Shown in pieces: positions 26,501 through 38,709 of a DNA stretch of 64,000 bases; within the stretch, counting starts at the first letter, position 1; each line of letters begins with the position of its first letter. The position numbers and the translations under genes are program-made. The notes under the pieces were generated by a model. The model saw only the letters and a list, made by a program, of their open reading frames with translations, did no database searches and had not been told where the DNA came from. This DNA is from Turnera subulata (taxonomy: Eukaryota > Streptophyta > Magnoliopsida > Malpighiales > Passifloraceae): positions 4,306 through 68,305 of the forward strand of contig JAKUCV010003144.1 in the NCBI GenBank assembly GCA_028386065.3, in the 5' to 3' direction.

Positions 26501-29500
26501 CCTGCATGTGTATTCTGCTCTGACTCTTAAACATTTGATGGGAGATATCTAACAATGGATGGTTGTAAAAGATATTCAAAGTGTACAATTGATTCTGCCT
26601 AATTCTTTGATGCTATATTTTGCGTTGGACCATAAAAGTTTTTAACTAAATTGAATACTTTTGGATTTTCTTGTTTCCACTCAATATATACAACCTATCC
26701 TGAAACTCAAACATCATTTAATTGTCATTGAATTTTGTACTTTTTCACTGATTCCTTAATTTGGCCACTCTTCTTTGTATATGTCTCTTTTTATGGTATA
26801 TTACCAAGTTTCCCTAGAACTGGTGTCCTTAGCTCTGCTGAGTTCTCATCTGCATTTGATCTTTTATTCAAAATTTGTGCTGAACCTAGTCTCTCACGTC
26901 ATTATAGATGGTGAATTTTTTTTTAATGTGGTGGGAATTCTTTCAGGCTTTCTCTGGCCTTGATGAGGGAATCGCAAAGCAGGCAAAGATGTATGGAAAC
27001 ACGGCCTTGGATGCTGCTCTTAATGCACAATTCTTGGTTCAGATTGGAGTTTTCACTGCAGTTCCCATGATAATGGGTTTTATACTCGAGCTGGGATTGC
27101 TTAAGGTCAGTTCTTGCTGTCACTGTTGTGTCATATTCAAATCAATTTCTTGTCAATGCATTTGCTTCACTTGTCCATGGTCTACAACATATTCATTTAT
27201 TTTTTTTGTGGCTATCATGTTTTTGGAAATATCTTAGCGGACGAATTGGTTGTTGTTGTTCTTGTTTCTTTAGTACCTTCAGTGGTTCCTATACCGGTTA
27301 TGCTCCTTGGATTATTTACAAGCGGTATTCAAGCTCTTATTTTTGCAACTTTAGCTGGGGCTTATATAGGCGAATCTCTGGAGGGGCACCATTGATTAAG
27401 ACTAACTTGAAGAAGACGCTGGATTTCGAAATTTAGTCAATAGTTCCCCTCCATGCCTTTCTGAAGATAATTTACTTCCTAAAAGAATCAAATTAGAGGA
27501 AGGATAAAAGTGCTTTCTTGCTAAGAGTCCTGTTTATGTTTTTGGTTTATCTGGGAGGGGATCACTCAGTTTGGGGATGGTTTACGAAGAACAGAAACCG
27601 ATTTGAGGATGATTGGGATCCGGATTCCTTTATAAAACGACAACTTTATGGGTCGGGTCGTCTCCCATCTCTTCTCCTAGGATTGAATCTATACGGAAAA
27701 CTAAGAGTGGATTCTCTCTTAGTTTTCCCATAATAGGTTATTCAGAATCATATAATAAGATTATTCCTTCAATTGGAGCTATTCCTTGCCTTATTTCTTT
27801 CTTTTTCCTGGAAAAATCTGATCAATGGAAGAATTCAGTCAGAATTTCTTCCGCCTAATGTATACTTCTTTAAAATTTTTACACACTGCACACTGTTAAA
27901 GATCCATATATGATGAGAAAAAGTTATATTGCTATCATACAAATTCCTGATGTCATAACCGCCTTCATTGTTACATCAATTCAGGCTATTTTCAGCTTCA
28001 TTACGATGCAACTTCAATTGTGTTCAGTCTTCTTCACTTTTTCATTGGGAACCAGAACTCATTATTTTGGGCGTACCATCCTCCATGGAGGTGCAAAGGT
28101 ATGTCTCTTTCTCTCTCTCTCTATGTACACACACACACACACACACACACATCCCCCCACCCCTTTTCTCTCTCATTCGAAAGGCTATTTATCCATCCTG
28201 ACTTGTCACTAACAGTATAGAGCAACTGGTAGAGGTTTCGTGGTCCGTCATATCAAGTTTGCTGAAAATTACAGGCTTTACTCAAGGAGTCATTTTGTTA
28301 AAGCGTGAGTTTTTTTAATAAATGATATTTTACTGGATTTGCTATTCTTCTACCTCCAACCTGAGTGAGGGGAGGAGTGTCTGAGCTTATCAAAATTTTA
28401 ACGGTTGATCTATGCGCTTTCTACCCAGGCTTGAAGTGGCACTTCTTCTCATAGTTTACATTGCATACGGGTATACAGATCAAGGCGCTGGCTATTTTGT
28501 TTTAGCAACTATCAGCAGTTGGTTTCTTGTAGTCTCGTGGCTTTTTGCTCCATACATATTCAACCCCTCAGGTTTTGAATGGCAAAAGTGAGTTTCATGT
28601 TTGGTGGTTGTCTATGCTTTCAAGTTTTTAGTTTTGAGGCTGGCACATTGACATGTTGTAGATGTTAGCGATATTCTGCTTGTAAGACAAATTTCATGAT
28701 CTTAGTGGTTTTGAAACAGAACTGTCGAAGATTTTGATGATTGGACCAGTTGGCTTCTATATAAAGGTGGAGTAGGGGTGAAGGGAGATAATAGCTGGGA
28801 GTCATGGTGGGATGAGGAGCAGGTGAGTTCTATTCACTTTTTGTTACTTTTACAATGCATTGGTTTTGCTCAAGGATTGATCATGGGACAGGTTCCTCTG
28901 GGCTTATTCTATCATTTGGATTTTTGTTTTGGGTTATTGATAATAAACTTATGTTCTATTGCCCGGAGTCAACCAGGGCTGTCTTGGTGAGAGCCAAGCA
29001 TCTTAACTAACTAGATACTTGCTATATTATTTGTTTAAGGTGAATGACCTTGTTTTCTCCAGATGCATATCCAAACTTTGAGGGGTCGCATATTGGAAAC
29101 ATTATTAAGTTTGAGGTTCTTTATGTTCCAATACGGCATTGTTTACAAACTTCATCTCACTGGAAGGGACACATCTATTGCGGTACATTTGTTATCCTTT
29201 CTCATGTTTGCGTGGCTAGCCATTTTTTCATGCTCTTAACTATGAAATTGTCTTGTTGCCTATACTGTAACTGTATCACTGTTTGGTCATCTAAAGATGC
29301 TTCCGTTCAGTAAAATTATGTCTTGGTTGTTACTGTTTTGCATTAATTGGCTTCGTTGTTTTCTGTCCTGACAATTGCTTTCCTTTTCTAGATATACGGC
29401 TTTTCTTGGGTCGTATTGGTTGTCATCGTCATGATATTCAAGGTTTGCATCAGTTCTGTTGAATCTCCAGTCACCTTTGTTTCTCTATATTGCTGTACTT

Positions 29501-30214
29501 AAGGTTGACAGTGGCATTCATGTTCTTGTGTTGTGTCTTGTTACCTTGCAGGTTTTTACCTATAGCCCTAAGAAGTCAACCAACTTCCAGCTAGTGATGC
29601 GTTTCACACAAGGAGTCACGTCTTTGGGACTTGTCGCAGCCCTTTGTCTTGTTGTTGCATTTACTAATCTCTCAATCGCGGACCTTTTTGCAAGCATCCT
29701 GGCGTTCATCCCAACTGGCTGGGCTATCATATGTGTAAGTTGAAAAAGGCTCCTATATTATTCTCTTACTATAATTGACTTGCTAAAAAATGAGTTCATT
29801 TTCGTCAGAGTGGAGTCTGCATCTCTTCATTACTTAAGAAGGATGCATAATCCCAGACCAATACTTCGTCTGGGGGGCCGTTATTGATGGGTTTGGGGTT
29901 GTTTTGGCTGCGAAACTGACCCATTCTTCTATATTTCTTTCGCTGACTATTAATGTCACTTGATTTTGCTGGAACAGCTGGCTGTCACATGGAAAAAGGT
30001 GGTGAGGAGCTTAGGATTATGGGACTCGGTGCGGGAATTCGCCAGAATGTATGATGCGGGTATGGGTGTGATCATTTTTGCTCCCATCGCTTTCTTATCA
30101 TGGTTTCCATTCGTATCTACGTTCCAGTCCCGCCTTCTATTTAACCAAGCATTTAGTCGTGGGCTTGAGATCTCTCTCATTCTTGCTGGGAACAAAGCCA
30201 ATGTTGAGATCTAA
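8532..30214 (+). CDS. GSL8: Callose synthase, GSL8/CalS10 type (1,3-beta-glucan synthase, GT48)
   Basis: Plasma-membrane and cell-plate enzyme polymerising UDP-glucose into callose for cytokinesis and plasmodesmata. Fifty-one exons give 1,901 residues, close to Arabidopsis GSL8. The start [20 protein letters not shown] and [13 protein letters not shown] identify this clade over GSL1-7. FKS1-type region about 305-420 ([28 protein letters not shown]); first membrane cluster about 470-750; large cytosolic loop about 780-1470; RATG motif about 1590; second membrane cluster about 1490-1890; end [19 protein letters not shown]. Exons: 8532-8739, 9064-9161, 9286-9452, 9890-10013, 10767-10862, 10968-11093, 12080-12169, 12702-12799, 12895-13012, 13556-13684, 14001-14077, 14153-14231, 15253-15345, 15457-15559, 15694-15817, 15906-16092, 16190-16242, 16759-16819, 16941-17022, 17361-17410, 17619-17705, 17788-17873, 18359-18386, 18891-18988, 19081-19162, 19268-19428, 19575-19695, 20167-20264, 20354-20444, 20559-20719, 20812-20921, 21597-21731, 21852-21920, 22018-22189, 22495-22612, 23160-23279, 24286-24401, 24492-24575, 25295-25407, 25902-25954, 26029-26205, 26299-26346, 26947-27105, 27985-28098, 28216-28304, 28429-28587, 28720-28822, 29063-29182, 29392-29442, 29552-29734, 29978-30214. 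Phases agree at every junction. Exon 5 appears a few residues shorter than recalled Arabidopsis sequence. Confidence 0.95.
27217..27880 (+). pseudogene. atpI: Plastid DNA insert (3' end of atpI plus flanking sequence) in a GSL8 intron
   Basis: Within the 879-bp intron between exons 43 and 44, 27217-27395 encodes the C-terminus of plastid ATP synthase subunit a ([44 protein letters not shown], stop), in frame to its natural stop. The next 450 bp read unlike neighbouring introns: denser G+C and several long frames. They include a 13-bp perfect inverted repeat (27695-27707 with 27716-27728, 8-nt loop) of the kind seen at plastid mRNA 3' ends. I could not assign that part to a particular plastid locus, so the right boundary near 27880 is an estimate. 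Read as a nuclear plastid DNA transfer, spliced out with the intron. Confidence 0.85.
28107..28151 (+). repeat. (CT)n-(AC)n compound microsatellite in GSL8 intron
   Basis: CT units at about 28107-28122 followed by some 12 AC units at 28127-28151, a few bases after the donor of exon 44. Likely length-polymorphic. Confidence 0.95.
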
Positions 30215-31139
30215 CTCGTTGATCTCCTGGATGGCTCTGCGCGTTGTTGCCTACTAGGGGTTGTAAATTTTGGGTGAGAACTGTCATGTATTTTATTGCT
30301 TTTCTTCTTTTTTTTTTGTCTAATTTAATTTAGGATCCAGCATGGCTGTAAATTATGGTTGTAAATCTGTAGCTTTTTAGAAGAAAAACATCTCTTCCCT
30401 CGGATCAACTTTTTGACCCGTTTCATGTTGTGTTGCATGACACTTTTTGTGATTGTATTACTAACTGATCGGAAGTAAATATAACGAGCCTAAATCATGA
30501 ATTTTTTTCTGTGTTTGTTTTCTTCCCTATGTTTTTATTTGTACAGAATGAGTTAAGTAATCGATGCACCAAACTTATAATAATGAGCCCACCATAAAAC
30601 TGACTAGACACTCATTTTGCTTTCTGGATCCCCGTTCTTATATGTTTGGCTTAATGGATATTTTTGACACTCATTTTGATATTAGTCCCTCAATGTTTTT
30701 TCCCCTCTTGGACAGCGATTTAGGAGAATCCGCACGAAACTATGGAGAATAGAGGCCTATAATATCTTAACCAAAAAAGATAAAGGCACATATATAGACA
30801 TACATTGACTATGTTATTGATGGCTAAGATACCACCTCTCATGAGGACACAGAGACATCCCCTATTTTCACAGCATTTTCCATCCCCGGCGACCAACTGG
30901 GTGGTGCGCGTAAACAACGTGTGCGCATCAATTGCTGCCAGTTTTAACAACTCCACTACAATGCAACAAACAAAACGCCTCCAAAAAAATAGGTCATTCT
31001 ATTCTGTGCCTTTCTATAAATTTTTTTAAAAAGGTCTGATGTATCCCACATTTTTTGCATTTTGGTTTTCCTTCTCTTTCTCCCTCCCCTCAAGCATCCC
31101 CATCTGTGTCACCCGAAGCTGTCATAATCTTCCTGTGTC
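30215..31139. other. GSL8 3' UTR and NOI-gene promoter
   Basis: AT-rich intergenic DNA. The first 250 bp probably contain the GSL8 3' UTR. Pyrimidine-rich sequence at 31060-31100 (TTCCTTCTCTTTCTCCC) just before the NOI start suggests its transcription start and leader. No other gene is recognised. Confidence 0.6.
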
Positions 31140-32377
31140 ATGGCAACGGTAGCATTTTGATCTTCTGTCCTTGTTCTTTTTTCTTTTTGTCTTTCTAATG
31201 TTCATTTTCCACATACTTTTCTATGCAATTTATACGAAAGGGTTTAGTTTTCCTTTGTCATTAAATTTGGCGATCAGGGTTGGTGACTAAATGGTTTTGG
31301 TGCTTGTTTCTCTATCATGAGATGGTTTATTCTTGATGAGGATTTTCATCATTTGTTGAATGCCTTTGGCGGTTTATAAGTTTGGTTGATTGTCTATATA
31401 GTTTTGTCGCCATTTTTGGGCCTAATTTGCTTATCTCAGCTTGGATTGTACTACGTGTCCATAAACAGCAATCGAATAGAGTATGTATCGGCATGAATTG
31501 ACGGAGTAGATTGGTGACAAATGCTAACAATGTCTTACCAAAACGGAGAAGAACAAAATTTGCTCCACAATGAGCTTATAAAAACTAGGAAACCCCAGTT
31601 TTCTACTGAATTTATCATCTCATCTTATATGCATGTTATAATTGTGCTTGAATGCCATCCTTTGTTGTGTCTTGTTACCCTTGGGTGGCATGTATGTAGA
31701 ATCATTACCAATTTGTCCTAGTTGGCCTCTGTTCTTCATTCCGTTCATTAGGGTCTGTGTCCTCTCATAATAAACTGCAAGTTCACACATACCTCATGGA
31801 CATATACATATTTTCCATCAACTAAGTTTCTTGGAAATGTGATGATGATTCCTGCACTTTTGGATGGTATATGTTAAGTATTTCCAGAATGAGTACTTAA
31901 AAGTAGCTAACCTATAGCATTCTACCAATTAATTGGAATGTGTGACCAAGGTTGTCTGACCTGCTTCAAAACTTATCTTCTTCAGCAGAACGGTGGCAGG
32001 CCACTGCCAAAGTTCGGTGAGTGGGATGTAAATAACCCAGCATCAGCTGAAGGATTTACTGTCATATTTAACAAGGCTAGAGATGAGAAGAAGACCAAAA
32101 AAACCCCTGCAAAAATCCTGTCCCAAGACCCTAATGAATTTGAATACAAGAAACCTGAAGTCTATCAACATCCGCCACCAAAGGTGATTATTTCTGTAGT
32201 CTGGCTAGGATGAAGTCAAAATGCACTCTAGTTAGATATCTTCTTCCTTTTTATCTTACCATTTTTTTCTGTATTTTCTTGTCCAATATTTTATCACTCG
32301 CTCTTTTGGTTTTTCTTTTCATGCAGAGAAAGTGGCTATGCTGTGGTTGTTGTATCCGTGTTGAAATGAAGGACTAA
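31140..32377 (+). CDS. RIN4/NOI-family small protein (AvrRpt2-cleavage domain)
   Basis: Three exons (31140-31148 encoding only Met-Ala-Thr, 31986-32183, 32327-32377) give 85 residues. Almost all of it is one NOI domain (PF05627): LPKFGEWDVNNPASAEGF matches the PxFGxW protease-cleavage consensus of RIN4, followed by TVIFNKARDEKKTKK. The C-terminus KWLCCGCCIRVEMKD has a Cys cluster suited to S-acylation and membrane attachment. RIN4 itself has two NOI domains and regulates immune receptors; short one-domain members like this are membrane adaptors linked to immunity, with roles less clear. Exon 2 begins at a CAGCAG tandem acceptor, so an 84-residue form lacking Gln4 is likely. The assignment of the 9-bp first exon rests on frame, splice sites and the family pattern. 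It probably corresponds to Arabidopsis At3g48450. Confidence 0.87.
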
Positions 32378-33388
32378 AAAATGAACCGTTATGTAAATTC
32401 TACAAAAGCATGGGGATTCCTTATTTTTCCCCATTGATGGAGAATCCTTTCTTTTTGTGCTTTATCTTGGCTTCTCTGTTTTTCTTTGTATCAAAAGATC
32501 TTTTATGCATTCTGTGAAATTCTACAAGAATGAAGAGAAAGCTGGACATATATAAAAACATAAATTAAATTTTGCTTATATATTGATAGAGATTATCTTG
32601 TCTTTAATTATTAGTTCTTGATCTCGAGCAAGAATGACAACAAGATCATATATTTCGTTTTTCTTACACCAACAAATTAAGATTAGCTTTTTAACCGCCA
32701 CAAGGGAATTGGTTCTTCTCTAACAATAATGAGACTGAATCCTTGTTGAGATAGTTCTATTAATGAAATCTCCTTAAGATAGAGGGCGAGTAACATACGA
32801 GATCTTCACAATATAGTAAAAACAAAGGCAAAATTCACCAGCGGAGGGAATAACTAGGTGAAGAAAGGATACGAACAGATTAGGCTTCTCTACCAATTTG
32901 GCCATTTTTAATTTATCAAATTGATAGTAAAATTTAACTTTTAGGAAACAATCAATTTGAAAGCCTTCGTCATGGGATGAAGTTAGCAATTAAGCTAGCT
33001 AATTATAGTCCAATACTCGTCACACCCCATGCTAAGTATCAAATTGCATATTATAATACTGATTCAATGCAATCCAATATTCTTTCTAAATAATATATGG
33101 TCCGTTTTCCTTGTCATTCCACAAGCAAACCAGCCACTCTCCTGATCCCAAATCCTTCAGTTTTAGCTTAGATCCTGTTTTTAATTCTATGTTACCTATT
33201 TGAAATGTTTTTTTAATTGATTTAACATTCTACAATTTATGTGCTAGGCTCCACCAAATTACACCTAGTTAGTTAAGAAAAAAAACTTACACCCGGCAAC
33301 TCAATATTCTTCTCATACACCAAAAAACTATATTACACAAAAACTAAATTCCACAAAAAAAAAAAAACATACGGACTTCATTGAAGTA
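32378..33388. other. NOI 3' UTR and intergenic DNA
   Basis: AT-rich sequence with no gene recognised. Contains A-rich runs at 33280-33367 immediately left of the hAT element. Confidence 0.6.
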
Positions 33389-34085
33389 CTTGAGAGTAGG
33401 GATGGCAAAATTCCCCATCTCTGCGGATCCCCGCGGGGATTCCCCGCGATCGGGGCGGGGCGGGGAATTTTTTTTGCCCCGTGGGGCGGGGATGGGGGCA
33501 TTTTTGTACCCGAGGATAATTCGCGGGGCGGGGCGGGGATCGTATCACCCGCCCCGCGGGGCCTCGCAAAATTTGAAATGACTATTATGCCCCTGAGGTG
33601 ACTGTGGGGGTTCGACTGCTGGGTTGTGCACGGTCGCAGTGTTGTTGTTGTTGGTCGTGATGTGGTTGCGGTCCCCTCCGGGCAGTGAAGGGCAGGGCTC
33701 GATTGGAGACTCGGGTTGCTGTTGTAGTGCGGATTCGAGCCGATGCATGGTAGTGTGGTTTCTGGGCAGAGGCTCTTAGCGGGATCGTCTTTTCCGGTAA
33801 GGCATTAGCCTTCGTTTCCCTTTGATGGTGGTTGCGTTTTGTTGCTGGGCGCAGTACTCGGGTTTGTTCTCGGAAGTGTGGGTTGTTTTCGGCAGTGACA
33901 TACCTTCCTTTGGGGAATGGGGATCTGCGGGGATCCGCGGGGATCGCGGGGAGCGGGGATGGGGCTAAATTTTCCCCCGCGTGCGGGGAGCGGGGCGGGG
34001 CGGGGAGGAAACTAAGGTGCGGGGGGCGGGGCGGGGATTGCTCAACCCGCTAATTCCCCGCCCCGTTGCCATCCCTACTTGAGAG
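33389..34085. mobile_element. Non-autonomous hAT-superfamily element with 8-bp TSD
   Basis: The body is 33397-34077 (681 bp). Exact 8-bp duplications CTTGAGAG flank it at 33389-33396 and 34078-34085. The left terminus TAGGGATGGCAA is the perfect inverse of the right terminus TTGCCATCCCTA, a hAT-type pattern. The first 160 and last 170 bp are crowded with GGGGCGGGG and CCCCGCGGGG motifs in both orientations, likely transposase binding sites, making it a sharp GC island in AT-rich DNA. No transposase is encoded. The middle (33600-33830) has moderate GC and no recognised coding content. Confidence 0.95.
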
Positions 34086-34397
34086 AGTTTGTTAGGGGAA
34101 AAAACACAAAGACCGTGTGTGTGTGCACTGTGTGCATAGCCATCCTACTCCAGCACAAACAAAACAGCCCACACAACAAAACAGTCCCCATTAAAGCAGA
34201 GCATACTTTTGCTCCAACTTTTGCACCTTTTTGTCCTCCCCCCCCCCCCCAATCCCAACTTTTTACACCCCCATTCAGATTTCCTCCCAAACACAAAACT
34301 GTAGCCTCCCTTTTAATTCCTCTCTCTTCCCTTTTCTCTCTCTCTCACACGTAACACATTTTAATTAGGGTTTCAAAACTGAAATGTAGAGGCAAAA
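34086..34397 (+). promoter_or_regulatory. Proximal promoter and 5' leader of the CCCH zinc-finger gene
   Basis: Only 312 bp separate the hAT element from the CCCH start codon. The segment includes a poly-C tract near 34238-34250 and a CT-rich stretch at 34320-34345 followed by ACACGTAACA, typical of a plant leader. Any upstream control elements beyond this distance are either within the hAT element or on its far side. Confidence 0.5.
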
Positions 34398-37300
34398 ATG
34401 GAGGACACTGAATCAGCCAATCCCGTCACCACCCCTCCTCCCCCTGAAAAACCTGAATTAGGGTTTCCAGAATCTGATCCAGATCCCCCACCGTCTGATC
34501 CTGATCAGGCGCCCAAGCCCGAGGCAGAAGAAGATGATGATCACGGGCACCTCCGTGAAGAGCTGCGAAAGAAGCTCGATTTGGAAGAGCCCGAAGAAGA
34601 AGAAGGAGAGAAAAGGTTTAATGCTTCCCATGGAGGAGGAGAAAGAGTAGAAGAAGAGGAATTTAGGAGTGGAGAGAGTGATGGAGAAGAGGTGAGAAAT
34701 GGTGAGGAAGGTGATCAAAACGACGACGTTGCAAACGGGAATGTGGAGGGGAAGAACGAGAGAAGTCATGTTAGTAATGGGAATGCTAGGCATCAGTACC
34801 CCGTGAGACCCGAAGCTGAAGACTGTGCCTTTTATATGAAAACCGGGACTTGCAAATTTGGATCCAACTGCAAGTTTAATCATCCCGTTAGAAGAAAAAC
34901 CCAGGTGAAATGTTGGATCTTTTTGGTGCTCGGTTGGTTTTTTTCTCTTAGCTAGGCTGGCTTGATGACCTTACCCGTGTCTCTGTTTATTGTATTCGAG
35001 CGTACTTGTATTATTGTCTATGTGCTTGGTGGATCAAATGTTTTGATCTTGATACTTGATTCGTTCTAGGCTGTGAAGGAGAAGGTGAAGGAAAAGGAAG
35101 AAGCAGTGGAGAAGGCTGGCCAGACGGAATGCAAGGTTGTTATTATTACTCCGCATTTTCTTTGTGCTTAGTAAATGATTTTGGGGAACTGTTACTACGA
35201 CCTTATTAGGTTTCGTCGTACTGTGATGGTCCTTTGTTTTAGTTGTTGTCACGGCACATTTCATGACTGTCTAGTGATCATCTTTGCATAATCATTTTAC
35301 GAAAATTCCTTTAATTCATTGGCCGTTTCTTTCCAACTATCTTGTTTGTTTTAAGCTCTTTTTGGGGAAGCTGGGATTGGTCCAGGATTCTTAATTCGTA
35401 GCCTTTTGGGAATTTGATGTAGTGGTTTCTTATGATCAGAGCTCTAAGGATTGGTCTATTATCAACATTGCCGTGGAGTTGCTTTATATGGAAGGGAATC
35501 ATCTTCTGTTAGTGTAGTTATTAGTTGATTCATTGGCTACTTTATTAATCAAGTTGTTTCCATTATCGCTGCTTTTGCCTGTTTATATGTTTAAGAGGAA
35601 AATTTCTTACATGACCATCACTCTGTTGATAACCCTCTGCTGCTTAGCTTTACGCAATTTTAATAGCTTACTACTGACAAAGTTTTCTAATGTAACAAAT
35701 CCTTCATGAGCTTGTTACAGTATTACTTAAGAACAGGAGGCTGCAAGTATGGAAAAGCTTGTCGGTTCAACCATTCAAGGGCCAAACCTCCATTGCTCCC
35801 AGCAAAAACTCCAGTACTCCCAATTTTAGAGCTTAACTTTTTGGGCCTGCCAATTCGCCCGGTATCTTTCTATGTGCACCTTGGTCGACTGTTGCAAAGT
35901 TATATCATTTTTTGATAGTCATGCTGAGAAATATTAAGACGGCTTTTATTAATCCCAGGGTGAAAAAGAGTGCCCATATTACATGCGTAATGGCTCCTGC
36001 AAGTATGGCTCTAACTGCAAGTTTAATCATCCGGATCCTACAGCTGCAGGCGGAAGTGATCCTCCTTTAACATTTGGTAATGGTGGATCTGCTTCTATAC
36101 AGGGTTCATCACAGACGAGTGCAGCATCCTGGTCTTCACCTGGGGCTCTAAATGAGCCTGCACCCTTTGTGCCTATTATGTTCTCTCCAACTCAAGGTGT
36201 TCCTACTCAAAGCCCGGAATGGAATGGGTATCAGGTATATGTATTGTCCTTTCCCTGTATAACGTTTGTCAATTCAATGTAGTAAATTGTATTCTGTTAC
36301 TTATACTTCTCTAAACAGTCTAATTACTTAATTTTTCACTTGTTTACTCAGGTTGCCAGTTTTCCTTCAATTTATTTCCTTTTTGTTTGCTTATGCAATC
36401 GAATTTAGTTTGTTTGCTGCCATTCACTGTCTGTCCTGTGAGATATTGAATATTAACGATATAAGCTACTGTTGAAGTTTTGGGAAAATTGTTGCAATGA
36501 TTGTATTGATTAGTTAACTTCGAATTGCACTTGTGAACTGGAATTTTCAATCATCACTTTCTGTTATAGCTCATCAAAAAGTAGTTTAATTCTTTTTGTG
36601 GCTTGTTAGGCTCCCCTGTACCCACCAGAGAGAAGTATGCCTCCGCCACCTGCCTTTATGATTAACAACAAAATTACTCAAGCCAATGCATTTGCCCATC
36701 AGCATCAACAGATTCTAGTAGATGAATTCCCTGAACGACCAGGGCAACCAGATTGCAGCTATTTCATGAAAACTGGGGACTGCAAGTTTAAGTCTAATTG
36801 CAAATATCATCATCCAAAGAATCGAATCTCGAAGACATCTCTATGCCCTCTTAGTGATAAAGGCCTACCATTGAGACCTGTAAGTAATTCTCACTCCTGC
36901 ACTGCACTGTTTCTCATGAAATACATGTAAGATGTACATATTACTGTCGCAGAATAGTTTGGCTATCTAGCATCAAGCAAAATGGAATTGTTGTGTAATG
37001 GATAGCCAAAAGATAACTGTATTTCTCAATGATGAAGAACTGTTTTTGTTTGTTAGATACGCCTACATTATTAGTAACATGCCTGTTTATTTAGCGCTGG
37101 ACAAGTGCTTCACTTCGTCTTCTAATAAACTTGTTAGAAAGTTTACCTGATGTGGCTTACTGAGGTCAACACTGTTTTATGAGTTCATCGGTAATATTGT
37201 TTAGTGGATTCAGCAATATTCACCAGCATGAAGTTTCTTGCACTCCCGTAAGATTCTTATAACAACAACGATACTTTTTGTTGGAACAACGAATGCCATT

Positions 37301-37593
37301 GAGATGCTCTGACTGGTTTTTTAATTCTCCCGGCCCGACGATGCAAAAATGATTCCAAATCCTATATTTCTCTTTCATGAGTTTAAGTTTGTGTTTCTTG
37401 CCAGGATCAAAACATTTGCTCACACTACAGCCGATATGGCATTTGCAAGTTTGGGCCTGCCTGTAAATTTCACCATCCAGAGCAACCACAACTGTCAACA
37501 GAGACAACTCACAATGATGACAACCCGGTGATCAAGGAAGATGGTAGAACGGCTGAAAATGAAAACAATGCTGCGGTTTTGCAGCCTTTGTAA
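34398..37593 (+). CDS. CCCH zinc-finger protein with five fingers (ZFN/C3H43-like)
   Basis: Six exons, all phase 0 (34398-34904, 35070-35135, 35721-35861, 35959-36234, 36610-36879, 37405-37593), give 482 residues. An acidic Pro/Glu-rich N-terminus of about 140 residues with [13 protein letters not shown] precedes five C-x8-C-x5-C-x3-H fingers: [20 protein letters not shown] (exon 1), one split between exons 2 and 3 (its first Cys is two residues before the exon 2 end), [20 protein letters not shown] (exon 4), [20 protein letters not shown] (exon 5) and [20 protein letters not shown] (exon 6). Each of exons 3-5 ends near LGLPIRP- or GLPLRP-like linkers typical of plant ZFN proteins. Such proteins bind RNA and sometimes DNA; specific targets are unknown. 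Position between NOI and REF6 matches Arabidopsis At3g48440. Confidence 0.93.
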
Positions 37594-38709
37594 AGTTTTT
37601 TTGATCAGCGCTCTAGGTTTAGGACCCGAAAGAACCGCTCAGATTTTAAATTTTCGCCTGAAACTTTGGATATTTCTATTTAACTTTTTGTCCTTGCCCA
37701 TACTGCCACAAGCTTTTGAAAGGTGGCATTATCTTGTGGTGTGTCACTACAAGCCAGAGGTGGCATTATCAGTGTAATCGATACTACAGGCCTAAGTTTA
37801 AGTCAGGATATGTAAATTATCTGCATTTGATGTCATTATGAACTCTGTTAGCTTTAGCCATTTTTGAACAAATGAAGTGGCCGTTTTACTTCAGTACAAA
37901 AGATGTGGCGTGGAGGAGACATTCATGTTTTGCATGAAGTAGCTCCTTTACTACGCTGTTCCATTATGTGCGTAGGCGTGATGCTTCTCTGGCAAAAGAT
38001 TTCCTTGCCTTGCCTGGGCTTAATGTTTAATGTGTTGGCAGTAGTCATTTTCAAATGTATTTTGATACCCATCTTTATTTCCCGAGTGAGTTTGTCACTA
38101 AAAATTAAATCTCATCAGTAACTGAACGAATAACAGTTGGTAGTGTTGTCAACTTGGAAAGAAAAACTGCAAGAAAAGGCGCTTACAAGCATGCAATTAT
38201 GCTACTATGTAAGGGAAACGAGCCACTACAGTTATTGGCAGCCTTTATGAATGGATGTATAGAGGGTGTAAAATTAAATTCTCCATTAAATAGCGTATAT
38301 TAGACTATTAGTACTGGTTCAACTGGGCCTGTAGACTCAAACCGACAAGGCCCTGGGTCCTACTTAAGCCATAGACCCAGTCTTGCACTTTTGTCGCATT
38401 CCTACATACATAAATAGTAAAAGATCCTGCCGATAGGAGACATGAAGGCAGAAGGCTAACACAAACACAAATTTCAGTTGAAAATTCTTTGTCAGCTTGT
38501 TGATGAATACACATAAATCTGATTCTAGTCCAGAGTGAATGTTGCAATGAATCAATGGGGCCCAATCAGTACACAGGGAAAAAAAGATAAATAGGATGAC
38601 AATTACAGGGAGATCCTGAATTCCTGACCCTAGCATTAAACCTAGCACTAACCCTGTCAATTGAACAATAGTTTCATTAGCAATGTTAAAACTTACACTT
38701 TTCTCTAAA
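37594..38709. other. 3' regions between convergent CCCH and REF6 genes
   Basis: The two genes converge here, so the stretch contains both 3' UTRs. A 13-bp direct repeat AGGTGGCATTATC occurs at 37721-37733 and 37758-37770. No gene recognised. Overlapping antisense 3' ends are possible but cannot be judged from sequence. Confidence 0.6.

Noticed and set aside
27518..27858. Two overlapping 70-80 codon frames in the GSL8 intron
   Set aside because: They lie in the plastid-derived insert, lack a recognisable start context or family, and are spliced out with the intron.
33378..33581. Frames encoded by the GC-rich hAT ends (both strands)
   Set aside because: They arise from GGGGCGGGG-type subterminal repeats and have no codon structure.
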